Below the pieces are notes generated by a model. The model searched no databases. It was not told the origin of the DNA and was given only the letters and a program-made list of their open reading frames with translations. The translations under genes and the position numbers were made by a program. Of a DNA stretch of 64,000 bases, positions 23,517 through 35,650 are shown one piece after another; the first letter of the stretch is position 1, and every line of letters starts with the position of its first letter. The stretch lies in assembly GCA_006538405.1 (NCBI GenBank), contig BJKQ01000015.1, positions 1,054,001-1,118,000 on the forward strand, in the 5' to 3' direction. The DNA is from Hansfordia pulvinata. Taxonomy: Eukaryota > Ascomycota > Sordariomycetes > Xylariales.

Positions 23517-26500
23517 ATCGACCACCCCGGCCCCCCCCCCGGCGTCTTTGCCATCTTGGCACGCTTCAGACGCCCCATAGGATGTCTTCTGTTGCAAGGC
23601 GGCCCGTCTCGTCCGTCTTGCCGCGTCTCTGCTGGTGGACAGGCAGACCAAGGTCCGGCCCCCGTGAGATGCCAACTTGACTGCCACCACGAGAGTTCTG
23701 ACATGCGTGCGGGCGCACCCTCGCGGTCCCTCACATCACACCAACGTGAGCCCGGGTTCGGTCCCGTATGATACGATACTCGATGTTGAATCAGCACGCC
23801 CGCCGCTCTCACCCACCTACCACCTGCTGGCCTTCGCCCCTGCGCTCCCGATCTGGATCTTGCTGGATCGACCCACTCCTCCGCCCCCCAGCTCCCACAC
23901 CCATGCCTTGTCTGAGCCCGCCCCGTAGCGACAGCCCCCGTCATGAAACTCTAGTCACCCCTATCCTTGTCACTCGGTCGCTGCGTTCCGGATTTTGGTC
24001 CTCTCTCTCTGCCCCGCGACGCCCTGGCGACGCGAGCTGCTGCCTCGCCGTTGCTGCCCGTCGTTCTTTGGCTTCCCGGCGCACAGAACACGGGGCAATT
24101 TCGTCGACACGGACAACGAGGCGGGACGGGCAACGATGCGGACACGGGCGACGACGTGGAGTCCGGCAGAGCGCGGAAACGGGCAGCGGCGCGCATGGCC
24201 CGGGTGCCCACGTGCCAACGCGGACCAGCTAACACGATGGCCGAGGCATCTGCAGGCGTTTCGGTCCATCCTCTCTTTTGGGCTGCTTCTCCTCAGCTTC
24301 CGAAGAAGTCGCTCGCCTGGGCTCGGCTCCAGAGACCAGCGACTACCGAGTCCTTTCTCATTTTGCCCACTCGTCGAAGCGACGGGCTAGTTTTAGGCTG
24401 GAGTGAATCGGCCAACACCGACTCGCGGGGCTGCTTCCGCCAAGCAGAGACAAGGACGGCGGCCACGATTATACTCGGCGATTCAGTAACAGCACCAACA
24501 ACCCCTCTAAGGAAATAAAGACTTAGCGAGGCGCCCCCAATTCCGCAGAGGCCGCCAGTTGACACCGCCGACCATACGATACTGTTTGTCGGTCGGTATG
24601 CTCGTACGAAGCACCCGCGGCAGAAAACGCTTTCAACCCGCAGCTACGCGGCGGCAGATCTGACAGCGGCATCCCTGCCGCCCAACTGGGGCGAGAGGCT
24701 TGCCTTGGGACCAGAGAGCGTCTTCTGCGGTCGCACCGGACCCACCGGGCGTGCGTCCATCATATCATGTCGGCCCAGGGCCAGGACTCGCGGCGCCTCG
24801 CGCAGCCCACTCACAGCGCGATGCGACGCGGCGCCCGAGCCGCCCATGCGGAGTTGGGAGCTCTCGCTCGCTCGCACCTGACAGAGGCTCTGGACCCGGC
24901 ATCGCGGACGCAGAACAAGCCGCCCTGGGCTAACCACCCTAGCGCCGGCTCCTGGCGGCGGTCGGCGGTGGCGGCGACGGCGGCTTGGCCTTTGTTCTCC
25001 CTTGCTCCCCACCAAGCACCGCCCGGCCCTCGTACGCCCTTTGAAACAGCTCGAGGCCCAAGGACCGCTCCTTCGAGGCCTGCTGCTGTTGCCCTCGGGA
25101 GATCATCGCCTACGCGTACGCCACCCACTGTGCTACAGTGCACGAGTACACCATACCACAGGCGGCCGCGCCACCGTCCTGGCCCCGCGATTTGATCCAG
25201 GCAAGTTGTACGAGGACATCGCCCTCCACCCGTAGTCTCTTCCCTTGTGTCGGCGGTTTGCTGGCGCAGCCCACGTCGGACACAATCGCTTGTTCCTCCT
25301 GTGCCTACACACGGGATCTGGCCAGAGGACCAACTAGATTCAACGCAGTGTGGCTCTCGCGTCGTGCCCCGCCGCCGGAAACCACCACCACTACTGGGTA
25401 CTCGCACCAGCACCCATTCCGATAGAGGCATGCATGACCGCGTTTCACCAGGCACGAACATGTCCCTTTGTCGATCTGAGTGATCCCCGTCACACCAGCA
25501 GGGTTTAACCATGTGGCGAATCGGATCCCATTGGTCTCCCACCCATTCTGCCAAGTACAGCCGCTCGACTGTTTGCTCCTCTACTGTTCTGGACCGCCCT
25601 ATGAACAGTGCCTTCGACCTTGGTCGCCCCTCATCGACTCTGCGGCGATCCTGGCTGCCGTGGGCGACCAGAACCGTGAGCAACGCCAGTTCCCGTTGGC
25701 ATGCCACGTGAGGCCCAGCAGAAGATATACGTGCGTCTTCGCCCGTCTCGCTCGCCTGACTAAACCCATGCCAGGCTGGAATGCATGCCGTACCCAGCAT
25801 CGTGATGTATCGGTAGGAATCCGTGCCTCTTCGACCTGGTCATCCATCCTACTAGGCTTATACATCCTCCCCGTAACCCACCCCGGCGACCAAGAAGCCG
25901 AGCCGCCACGGGCTTGTTCTCTTAATACCCTGTCTCCCTGCACGTCGGAGGTCTCAAACCCGCTCTCGTTTGCACACAGACCTGCTGTCATTCATTTTAC
26001 TCGTTTTGAGTACCACGTTCATTTTTCTGGAGATTTCGTTCCTTGAAGCCCCTCTTGATCACTTCAGCCGTACCACGCCGCGACCTGGCTCCCCTACTTG
26101 CGTGATATTGCTTTGTGGGCGCTGTCACTGTGGTCAGAGCTTCTGCCATACTCTTGGCACCCACTCAACAGAGGAAGGTGGTTGCGTTTCCCGGTTGGCA
26201 AGTGACAACCTTCACCTCGGTATAGAAACGCCCCGGCAACGTGAGCAACGTGAGCAACGGCCCGGTCGGCCGCTTTGGCGTGATTCGCCTTTTCACCTGC
26301 CCACGCACCCTTTACGATACGGCTGACGCCATCATCGCTTACGTGCGCCCTCTCCCGATCCTGCTTGGTGTGCCCGGCGCTGTGGCTGGGGAAGACTGTC
26401 CAAACTGCGCAGCCTGTGTTTTGCAGTCCGATTCAGGGGTGTCTCCTTTCGGAACCTGCCTGGGCGTTTCTCCGTCAGAGTGACACTGCCTCTGGCAAAG

Positions 26501-27304
26501 CTCCACCCCTGGCCAGGAGTGCAAGGTTGCCTCGACCGACCAACCCGGCCCTTCCCACTGCAACTCTATGTCCAGAACACTGCTGGTCCGTTCATGCTGC
26601 GTTACTCGACGAGTCTTATTACTCCACCACGCATCGCTCGACGCTCCTCAGATTTATACCCTCTGACTCCAAGCTCAGACAGCTTGGGGATAAGACCATT
26701 TCTTCACACTCATTCGTTAACCCGTCACTTTAGCTCGAGACCCTAGTTTTGACGAGCCCTCAGGGATCGTGATCTTCCACTCCTTTTTGCTGAGACACTT
26801 TCATTTGGCTTCATCGCAGGGTCCAACTCATCTACGATATATCGTCCATCCCAGCACCCACCAAATCTGTTTGCGGCATCGGTGCATGTCCTGGAGACTT
26901 TGTCGACTTACCAACTATTGCCATTCCTTACCATATCGACCAAGCCCTGGAGGTTGTCGATTGCCGAGAACACGTCGCGCTTTCTTGGGTGCCGAACCTG
27001 CCAAGTACCCTTTCGTGGCTTGGTGTACACCCTTTCAACTTCTTCACGCTTTACGTTACGGCACGGACTCTTCGACAAGACGGTGACTTGTGGCCACCAG
27101 CCAGCTTGCCCAGCAGACAGCACTCATCAACCTGAGCTGTCCGGAAACAGCCCAGCATTTCCAATCTGAGAGACAGGTGTAGCCTCCCACAGCAGAATCT
27201 CGAGCACATCCGATTCAATGCTTGCATCTCGACCTTGCGACACGGAACAAGCACGGTGGTCCAACAAATACGAAATCGCCTTTCGTGGGTCTCCAGGCTC
27301 ACGC

Positions 27305-29321
27305 ATGTCGGGCTTCGAGTCCTCGTCGACGACACAGCCTCAGTGGCAGGCCAACTATTCCTTCACCCCACCAGGAAACAACATCTTTGGGGAGAATTTC
27401 GGGCAAGAAGGGGTGGACTGTTGCTCACAGCAGCTGTCGGGTAAGGCCCAGGAGGCGGCCAGCCCCTTTCACCCCTCAGCTTCGGATGCTCAGCGCCACC
27501 CCCAAGCAGCCTTCAACGATGAAAGCTTCTGCATCAAGCAAGAGCCAGCGAATGATGATTGCAACCCGTCTGCTGAGCCCGCGGGGCTTCACTCCGGCCT
27601 GAACTCCGCAGGTTCCGACTCGCCCGCCCCAAGCACGATCATGAAGGACGAAAACAGCCCGACGCCCGGACTACTGGGGGACACACCCGAGAAGGAGGAG
27701 AGCGAAGAGCTGTTAGACGACGAAGACTTGGATGCGGATGGAGACCAGGATCCGGAAACACGTGCGCAGACTGCAGCCGAAAGGACTGCGGCCAGGAGGA
27801 AAATGAAGCGCTTCAGGTATGTGACTTGGCCGGCGACAAGGAAGCCATTTACTGACAATACCAAGACTTACCCACCAGCAAACGCGCTTCTTGATGAGCG
27901 AGTTTGCCAAACAACCGCACCCCGATGCCGCCCACCGGGAGCGACTTTCCAAGGAAATCCCTGGCCTGAGCCCTCGGCAGGTCCAGGTCTGGTTTCAGAA
28001 CCGGTATGTCTGGTTTCCAAGCTCGGCACCTAAGATATCCATGAGCAGGTCTAACAGTCAGCAGGAGGGCCAAGATCAAGAGGCTCGACACCGACGACCG
28101 ACACCAGATGATTAGAATGCGTGCCGTTCCGGATGACTTTGATAACGTCCAAGCCCTACACTCGCCTTACGGAGCAGTCCACGCCCTAGCACAGCCCGTT
28201 ACCCCTCCCGGAATGGATTACGGCGCCGCCTCGTACGGAGACAACATGATGCGGCCGCTGATGGTGGACACCATCAGAAGAAGCGAGTCCGAAGACCACA
28301 TGTCGCCCACGGGCCTGAGCTCAGCGTTCGGCAATGTCAACTTTGCTACGTCGACAGGCCTGGCCAATTCGGACATGCACACGCCAGTCTCTCCCGCCTC
28401 GTCAGAACGTTACTACAGCCACATGTCGACCCCGACAGGCCCTGGTGGACAGACTTCGAACCCGTTCGGAGCGTCGCCCGGCATGGATGCAGGCTCGCAG
28501 ATGCAGTCCAGGCAGCAGTTGCGCCCAAGCCAGCCTATTCAACTGCGTGACACGCTGCAGCGTTCTCGATCCGACTCGATGCAATCCCCGCTGCGGGCCA
28601 GTATGTCGTGGAAGGGCGACGCCATCAACTACACCACGTACCCGGCGTCCAGCCCGGGAAGCGGTCGTCAACAGTCGACATACCAGCCTGACTCTCTCCG
28701 AAGCAGCCCAAGCGGTGGCTTTGGGTATGATTCTGGTTCGTTCCCAGGTGGGTCACCGACGTCCTTGTTCGCTTGACGCGGGGGCGTTTATCTAACTCCT
28801 GCCTAGGCTCCGGAGGGCAGACTCACTCCAACATCAACTACTCCAGCGTGCCCTCGCCCACTCGCCAGTCCTCACAGAGCGGCCCCCGTGCTCGGGCGGC
28901 GTCGGCAACGCTGCCGCTGGGCCTTGACCTGAGGCACCAGTACCGCGCGTTGTCGTCTCATGGCTTGTCCCACTCCAGCCAGCCGTCGACGCCGCGCTCT
29001 GCTTCTGTCATGTCTTATGGAAGCCCGCCCCCTTACTCCAACGGCTTTCCATCTGCGCCGTTGACGGCGCCTGTTGACTACTCGATGCCTCGAACCCCTG
29101 GTATGAAGGCGACGATGCCCGATTACTCGGCTTCGCAACTGAGTGCACCTATGACGGCATCTGCCGAGTTCGGCCAAGCTCTGGACACCCATATGAGCAG
29201 CTCGCACGCGAGTACGCCAACCCGAGACTCCTTTGCCATGCAATCGGGCCACGGCGCAGGTTACGGCGACGAAGCTGGGCCGACTACGAAGAGGCGCAGA
29301 AGCTCCCTGGGCATGTACTGA
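27305..29321 (+). CDS. Homeobox transcription factor
   Basis: Proposed as join(27305..27816, 27866..28003, 28065..28747, 28807..29321), 615 residues. The homeodomain (about residues 163-223) is split by two introns: it starts RRKMKRFRLTHQQTRFLMSE, continues EIPGLSPRQVQVWFQN, and ends RRAKIKRL after intron 2. The recognition-helix WFQNRRAK is intact. Donors GTATGT, GTATGT and GTGGGT and branch sites CTGAC, CTAAC and CTAAC all support the joins, which preserve frame. An acidic stretch (KEESEELLDDEDLDADGDQD) precedes the domain. After it come the RMRAVPDDFDNVQALHSPYG block familiar from ascomycete homeobox factors, a long Ser/Pro/Gln-rich tail and a terminal TKRRRSS basic patch. Family members control conidiation, appressoria or fruiting bodies; I cannot assign which HOX subtype this is. 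ATG 27218 is in frame upstream and would add 29 residues; 27305 (MSGFESS) looks the more natural start. Confidence 0.9.
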
Positions 29322-30980
29322 CCAGTTTGGCTATCGTCAAAAACACTCGTGACCGCACGCTGGGTCCGCTCGTCGCTTTTGCCATCAGAGCAGACGTGCT
29401 AGTGCTGGGCAGGAGGAAGCCCATTATCATTCCATCGACTTTCCAGCGTTTTCACATATTTTTCTACTTTTGTCGGTCATCACTTTTAGTGTACTATGCA
29501 TATCACGGCTCTATCGTGACTTGGAGTATGGTGTTTTTTTGGATGGTGGCGGGCAAGCCGGAGGCAAGACAGGACTGGCTTTACGAAGGCCCGGCCGGGT
29601 CTCGGAAAACGCGGCGGCATTGTGTGAAAATCGGCAATGACTGATGACGCGACTATGTATCTGGATGATCCTGTTGTCTGCCGCGGCCCTGGAATGGCCG
29701 CGTTCTCTTTTTTCTTTTCGTCACACGAAACATCAAATCAAGAATCTGGTTTCGCTGGGTCTTTTGTATTTCTACCCGTTTCCCTTTGGCCCTGTGGTTT
29801 TGCGGCCCTCTAGACGCTGGATATCGTTTAGCGGGACCGACCAGGCCTTCAATTGGACACTGTATAAACTTGCCTGTTCACTGCTCGATGGCTTCCGCCC
29901 CGTAGTCTCGAGATGCGCTGCGTGGCTGGGGGGCAGACCTGCTCTAATCCTACGAGCGGAACGCAACGACGTCGATCGTCCCCGAATCCGCCCACGATCC
30001 TGCCCCGACAAGCTCGGCCCGTCCGGATTCTGCCTTGTTTTCGCAAACACCGCAGCGTACCGCAGGGGGAGCGCCTCGCTCTGAAACCAGAGGCCCGCGA
30101 CCGGGGGTGGCCTTCGGAGGACGCGCACTGGCACGCGTCACCGACAGGTCGCCAGGGGCGTTTCCGGTTTGTCGTGCATCTGAACTAGGGGGCGCAAACA
30201 CAAGACCGACTGGCCTGTGACGCCCTCGCATGACAAACCCCCCCTCCCCGCCAGAGGGGGGTCAGGCGTGTTCTAGGGATGTCGAGTCGAGTACCCGCGC
30301 CCAGCTGGTGGTCGTTGACGCGGCAGAAGATTATCGTTGTGCAATGCACAACTGCCACCCGACCCCGGATCCTCCCCAGGGAGACTGAGAGTGGCATTTG
30401 GCTATTTGCAACTGCGTGTGGGTTGGTTGGGCTTGTGCACGGGTGATTGTACGAGGAGGTGTGGCATCGTATGCGCAGAATACCACCCGTACTGATTCGG
30501 TGTGATGCGACCGCGGCATGGGCCGAGTGTTGTATTCGTATAGGGGGTATAATAGGAAGCAGCACTGTCGTGCTTATCTGCGTCGCTCGTCAGAAATCAC
30601 ATACTGCGCGTCGCGAGGACCGTGGGCAGGCAAGCAGGCAGGCAGACAGACAGGCACACAACAGCCTGTTCAACTGCAGCCACCGCGTCCCAAGCAGGCC
30701 AGCGTCCGGGGTCGTACACTCAAGTGGCAGCGCTCAGATGGCCAGTTAAGATAGCAGGCAGCCTCTGTGGAAAAGCCACTTCAGGGCCGAGACCGCGTCC
30801 CCTGGCTTGCTGCCCGTACTCGTGCACGAGTGCCTGCGTCCTGCTGTCAGCTCACGACGCGTCCGCGTCCGTGTCTGCTGGCTGTGCGAGTACTACGCTT
30901 CCCAGCCTTGGGGATATCGGACACTGGGAGAGAGTGAGCGGAGGTGCGAGGGGGGCCTGTGTAACATCCGCCTCGCGGTG
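29322..30980. other. Downstream region, no gene seen
   Basis: The first 400 bp are T-rich and probably the 3' UTR of the homeobox gene. From 29760 to 30980 open frames exist on several strands but lack coding character. A GGCA/GACA-rich tract lies at about 30627-30660, and a 14-bp palindrome ACTCGTGCACGAGT begins near 30819. Confidence 0.5.
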
Positions 30981-32025
30981 GCAGCACGGATAGGCCCGGC
31001 GGGACGGGCGTCGGGGCTCCGCGGTTCCCTGATCCGGCACGCCTCTTTCTTGGACTATGCCGCCTTGTGCGCCGTGGTGCGGGAGGGCGGGATCGGCGGT
31101 TTTCCATGTGTGGCACGACCCGGCTCTAGTCTTTGGTCACCTAGCCAGACTGTTTGACGGTGGTCGGGCTAGAGGGGCATAGCTGGCTTTGATGGGCTGG
31201 GAAGCGGGCGTGGCTTAAGGAGCGTCGGGCCTTGCGTAACGGGCTCTGCGGTTTGTGGGACTGGATGGGTTACTCTGGTGGTGTTTCATCATAGTTCCCC
31301 TCTAGCTTCTATTTTGTGACGTGGTCGTTGTGTCGGCTCAAGTCATTCAGAGTGTTATGGAAGGGAGACTGGCCGTGATACATTAAACGGAGTTGGCTTT
31401 GGGGAAGCGCTCTGAAGGGGGAACGCGGTCGCTCCAGTTAAGTCCTTGTGCTTTGTTGATTAGCGTAGGTCCATACTGACTATGTCCCGCCTTAGGCATC
31501 TAGGAAGGAAAGCTCGCAACAGTGCAAGGCTTTAAGTGGTATCTGGCTGCAATGTTGGTGAGACTAATACTCTCTTAAAGTTGCGCACGGTATCAAGTGG
31601 CCGATGGAAAGCACCGATAATACTTGAAGTAGGAGACGAAAACGAGGCGGACAGGAGCTACGAGCCCTAAATCGGTGAGGATGGAGAGGGACCCTTGAAA
31701 TACAACTATTAATCATGAATGTATTTACAATTCAACTTATCCAGTCAAGACCGAGCACCAGGATGATCCCTTGAAGTTGGCGGATTCCGCATTGTATTCT
31801 TCGGCCTCCCCGCTAGACGTACCACTTCGCGCGGTTATGGCGACTGCAGCATCCTGAAGACGCACAGCAGGAAAGACAATCCATCGAGACAGGATCCCCA
31901 GGGCCCCGCGGGGTCGGTGCCGGTCACTTCGGCAATCCTTATCCTCGTCGGGGACGCAGAAGTGGCTCGAAACGCCTATTAGTCATTTTCGAGCGACGAA
32001 GGTCGAAACCTGGATTACGTGAAGA

Positions 32026-32703
32026 CTAAGCGGAGTCTGGGCGTCCATCTTGATGGAGTATTACACGCCTGGGCCCAGTCTGACCCCTGCGGGATTGCTC
32101 TTCGGGCTGTTTCCGTCGGCTGGTGCTACTGCTCGAGGGCTTCAGCCCTACTGAACCTCTGATCTGACGAGCTCTCGGTGGACCTCCGTCCAACCGCGCG
32201 CCAGCTTGATGGATCATAAGTGGAGGGTCGGTTTGAGTCACATCCTGGCGAGATCTTTGGTGGCTCATCTCGGTGCTTCTCTCATCGCCGCCACTGTACC
32301 CGGTCGAGGAGCCGCGTGCGGCGCCGTGCCCGCCGTCGTGCCCAGGGCTGCGCTGGGCGGGGGCCAAATTGTCCGCGCTGCTTCGGAAGTCGGACTCGGA
32401 TCCAGAATCTGAATGGGAGCGTCCCGAGCAGGAAAGAGGCCCTGCGCCGCGTTGAGTCGAGCCACTGGCATGGTCAGTAGGTGGTCCCTCGGCTGGAGGT
32501 CGTGCACTTTCTCCGGGGGCTCCTGAAGGTCCTTGACCTCGCGACGGCATGAGGCTCTTAGACAGGTGCGAAGACTTCGGGGCTCGCTCAGGCTCAGGAG
32601 ACCGAACGTCCCGGGGCTGTCCCGCGGGCGCAGTATCCATGTCCGAGCTGTGTGAAGACTCGGCGTTGGGCGGCGAGGGGGGAGACCGAGGGGCGTTGTT
32701 CAT
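32026..32703 (-). CDS. Disordered protein, paralogue of the gene at 34662
   Basis: A single minus-strand exon gives 225 residues. It opens MNNAPRSPPSPPNAESSHSS, very close to the start of the second copy (MSNAP..., then SHSSDM). The chain is Ser/Pro/Gly/Arg/Gln-rich and looks intrinsically disordered, with no signal peptide, membrane segment or known domain. The best match between copies is residues 1-30 and a middle SxSDFRSSADNL block; the C-terminal half diverges and could include a frameshift or unseen splice relative to the other copy. A minus-strand TATA sequence lies about 195 bp upstream and is conserved with the duplicate, which supports real transcription units. Function unknown; probably lineage-specific. 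Retention of the open frame in both diverged copies is the main argument for a gene. Confidence 0.6.
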   Translation of the reverse strand: MNNAPRSPPSPPNAESSHSSDMDTAPAGQPRDVRSPEPERAPKSSHLSKSLMPSRGQGPSGAPGESARPPAEGPPTDHASGSTQRGAGPLSCSGRSHSDSGSESDFRSSADNLAPAQRSPGHDGGHGAARGSSTGYSGGDERSTEMSHQRSRQDVTQTDPPLMIHQAGARLDGGPPRARQIRGSVGLKPSSSSTSRRKQPEEQSRRGQTGPRRVILHQDGRPDSA

Positions 32704-32892
32704 CTTGTCTTGACAGGGAAGCTCACAGAGCTTGTCAAGAGAGCGGAGGGACTGATTCGAGTCGGCGATAAATTCGGAGCGGAACTAGCCAAGGATTCAT
32801 GGAGTATAGAGGCGGCGCTTCGCAGAGTTGGTTTGACTGTAAAGGGACGCGGGGATTGAAAATACTGACCTGACATGGCCGACTCTCAGCAT

Positions 32893-32899
32893 CTTTATA
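32893..32899 (-). promoter_or_regulatory. Conserved TATA box of paralogue 1
   Basis: On the minus strand GTATAAAGATGCTG matches GTATAAGTATGCTG at the same relative place upstream of the second copy. TATA plus the following GCTG words are kept while the surroundings have diverged. Confidence 0.55.
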
Positions 32900-34661
32900 C
32901 AGATGGTTCGCAGCGACAACGCGCGAGTGTCGGGCGCATAGTCACCTTATGGTCCGAGATTACCAACCGACAATCAATGGAGCCTATTGAAGGAAACGAG
33001 CTTCTACGCCGACTCAATATTTTGAAAAAAAGAAAAAAGAAAAGAAAACCAACCATAAAACCCTTTCCATGTATCAAGGCAAGCAAACTGGGGCAAACGG
33101 CCGGTCCGAAAGATTGAAAATGCAAGAAAGCGAATGTGATGACCAGCAATCAACGAGAGGACAGCCAACCCTTCTCGCGAGCTTGATTCCCTGGCTGTTT
33201 GTCGTCCGTAATATCAACGAGGCGAACTTAACAGCCTGTAGATGTTGATAGCAATCAGACCAGCCAAGCCCAGGTAGGGATTGCTCCAGGGAGGACCACC
33301 GCATGTGCATGAAAGTTGGTCAAAGGGATCGAACGGTAGCTGATAAGACGGACAATCAGCTACCTGAGGACTGACTGCATCGTCCACGTCATGTTTGCAG
33401 CAGCTTAGGGCACTTGAGAATGACAACACGAGTCAACTGGGCGCGGTCAATTCAAGAAGGCTTGCTGCCTTTAAGCACTACTTCGAGAGATCTACATGCA
33501 AGGAAGAGACTCATCCCCGTAACCGACAAGCACGGACAAACATGTCCAACGTAGGTAACGAAGAAAAAACAAACAGAGAGCTGTGCAGAGGTTCGTGTTT
33601 GTCGCGAAAGCTTAGCGGGCAGCCAAAAGCCCCGAGTTAGGCATTCAGAGGGGGCGGTGGCCAAGAGGACACGGGAGCAAATACTCTGCAATCTCTTCGC
33701 TCTACCCGAAAGCGTCCACTCGCAGTCTTCAGTATTGTCTTGTCTTGGCTCTCGGCAAACGAGAAGTTAAGGCTCGTGCGTTATTGACGGGCTTTGGTAC
33801 TCCGCGGTTCCCCGACCTGGAACGCCTTGACCCCCGCTTTGCCGCTTCGTGCGCCTTGGTGCGGGAGGGCGCGACCGGCGTTTTCTGGTGTGTGCTTCTG
33901 CGCAGCTCTGGTGTTAACTCACCTGAATAGAGGGTTTAACGGTGTCTTGAGGGGGAAGGAGTGGTGTGGCTAAGGGAGCACCGTTAGATCTGAGTGACCA
34001 TAAAGTAGACGTGGCTCGAGGGGTGCCTGATGTCCTCTGCGTGCAACGGCCTCTGCCACTTGTGACCCCGAGAAACATACCTACCTTGGTGATGTTCCAC
34101 TATCATTGTTACTCGCCTTCGGGCTTATCGCGGATCCGCTATGTTGGCGCGGACTAACACCAGGGACTGGGTTCTGGAAGGGAGTTTCGCTGTACTACAG
34201 AGGACGGAGTCAATTTGAGCGAAGGGCGATTAAGGGGGCGCACGATCGCTGCGGTTAGATCTGCTCGCTTGATTGGTCCCGCGAGCCTGTACTGATGATG
34301 TCTCGCGTCGAGAATGATAATATAAGGAGAGCAACTCAAGTCACGGTAAGCTTCGAATCGCTTCCCCGCGTTTCCTGTACCTGGAGCCTGCCGAGGTTGC
34401 GTCGCAGAAGATGGCCCATACCCAGAGTCGCGGTAATTAAGGTACTATGATTAAAAGATTGCTCACACATGCCAATAGTCATTACTTTTAAGGTATGGCG
34501 AGCACGGGTTAAGGACAACATCGATCTTGTTGAATAGATCTAAGTACATAAAGTAATACAAAGGAGATGTAAGCAGAGTCTAGCCAATTGTCGAGTGGCT
34601 CAAGTGAGAACTATCAGGGCTCAGGATAGAGACTTTCATCGATCTGTTTCCGAGCAGACAC

Positions 34662-35390
34662 TCAGTCCTGAGTACGCTCCTGGTTCTTGTCTCCGGGCGG
34701 GGAAGTCACCACAGCAGTAGTGAGCTGCACAAGATGCTGAGGGTTCCCAGGGCCGGACTCTCCGGCGGCAGCACCAGTGGAAGCACCTGCGCGCGCCTTC
34801 TCTCTTGCAGTCTTCTCCCTTATCCGTTGCTTCTCTTTGCGTTCCACTTCATCAGACCACCCCTGAGATTGGAACTGCGAGTCGGGCGTGGCCGATCGCT
34901 CGGAGTTTTGGGCACTTTTCTCGTCATCGGCGCTCCCACCGGACGGGGAAAAACGGCGCGCGGAGACAACGCCGCGGACACCACTGCGGAAGCGGTCGCT
35001 CAAGCTTCCCCGTACGGCGCGATGTTCACCGTGCGGGACGGTCAGAAGGCCCCGTTCGTTGCGACGGCCGCCACCGTCTGCGACGTGTCTGGGGAGAGGC
35101 AAGTCATCTGCGCTGCTTTGGAAATCGGACTGGGTCCCGGTATCATCCGTGTCGGCGAAGTGGGGGGGGAACCGCGGAGGCTGACCGCCAGCCGGCTTCT
35201 CGGAGCTTCCCGTGCTGGGCGAAGGCCCTGGTCCACGTTGAGGCAGCCCGCTGGCGTCGTTGGGCGCTGGTCTCCCGGCTGGGGGTTGGGCTGCATCCAC
35301 GGGGGCTCCTGCACGCGCGGGATTCATGTCCGAGCTATGAGAGGGCTCGCCCTTGGGCGGGGAGGCAGAAGATCCAGGGGCGTTGCTCAT
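34662..35390 (-). CDS. Disordered protein, paralogue of the gene at 32026
   Basis: A single minus-strand exon gives 242 residues. It starts MSNAPGSSASPPKGEPSHSS, aligned with the first copy. It is rich in Pro, Ser, Gly, Asp and Arg, followed near the C-terminus by a charged, probably helical segment (DEVERKEKQRIREKTAREK) that is absent or out of frame in copy 1. A central TQSDFQSSADDLPL block matches ESDFRSSADNLAP of the first copy. There is no signal peptide or known domain. Upstream promoter sequence including a TATA element is conserved with copy 1. Function unknown. The reverse strand is also open across much of the gene because of GC bias, but only this strand shows the paralogue match from the start codon onward. 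Confidence 0.62.
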   Translation of the reverse strand: MSNAPGSSASPPKGEPSHSSDMNPARAGAPVDAAQPPAGRPAPNDASGLPQRGPGPSPSTGSSEKPAGGQPPRFPPHFADTDDTGTQSDFQSSADDLPLPRHVADGGGRRNERGLLTVPHGEHRAVRGSLSDRFRSGVRGVVSARRFSPSGGSADDEKSAQNSERSATPDSQFQSQGWSDEVERKEKQRIREKTAREKARAGASTGAAAGESGPGNPQHLVQLTTAVVTSPPGDKNQERTQD

Positions 35391-35644
35391 GTTGAGTGAT
35401 TGGACGGGAAAGGGCTTTTCGAGGAAGAGCTATTTGCTGGGCGACTGGTGCAGGGCAGAAACAGACAGAGGCAGCCTTGGTTGTAGACGCGGGTTGCGTA
35501 TGCGAGATAGGCTGAATGACAAGAATCAAGGTATAGAAGCTGACGTTGTTGTGTAAAGGGACGTATTCCGAAGAGCTGCGTAGGTTGTGTTGGGAGTGAT
35601 GGTGTGATCGAAAGACTCGACTGACAGGCGAGGCTTACAGCATA

Positions 35645-35650
35645 CTTATA
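35645..35650 (-). promoter_or_regulatory. Conserved TATA box of paralogue 2
   Basis: Minus-strand TATAAG in the context GTATAAGTATGCTG, about 260 bp upstream of the start codon, aligned with the TATA element of the first copy. Confidence 0.55.

Larger units (their letters stand above)
22501..27304. other. Long upstream region of the homeobox gene, no gene seen
   Basis: The region holds several simple repeats (annotated separately), many short overlapping frames and CT-rich tracts, especially 23380-23520 and 26050-27200. I find no signal peptide or domain. Genes for developmental regulators in filamentous fungi often have multi-kilobase promoters and long 5' leaders, and part of this stretch may be that. 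Numerous short upstream ATGs just before 27305 fit a long leader with uORFs, or an unrecognised 5' UTR intron. Confidence 0.5.
30990..33770. repeat. Tandem segmental duplication, unit 1
   Basis: The segment aligns by eye, diverged and with gaps, to the next 2.7 kb. Matching landmarks: the GC-rich block ending CTCCGCGGTTCCC near 31020 versus 33810; TGCGGGAGGGCG near 31078 versus 33860; TGGAAGGGAG near 31358 versus 34176; the minus-strand gene at 32026-32703 versus 34662-35390; the TATA region near 32895 versus 35648; and CACTCGCAGTCTTC near 33717 versus 36445. The spacing between partners stays close to 2.7-2.8 kb, so this is one tandem duplication rather than scattered repeats. Confidence 0.75.

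Noticed and set aside
25480..26046. 188-codon plus-strand frame upstream of the homeobox gene
   Set aside because: No domain or signal peptide; lies in CT-rich leader-like sequence.
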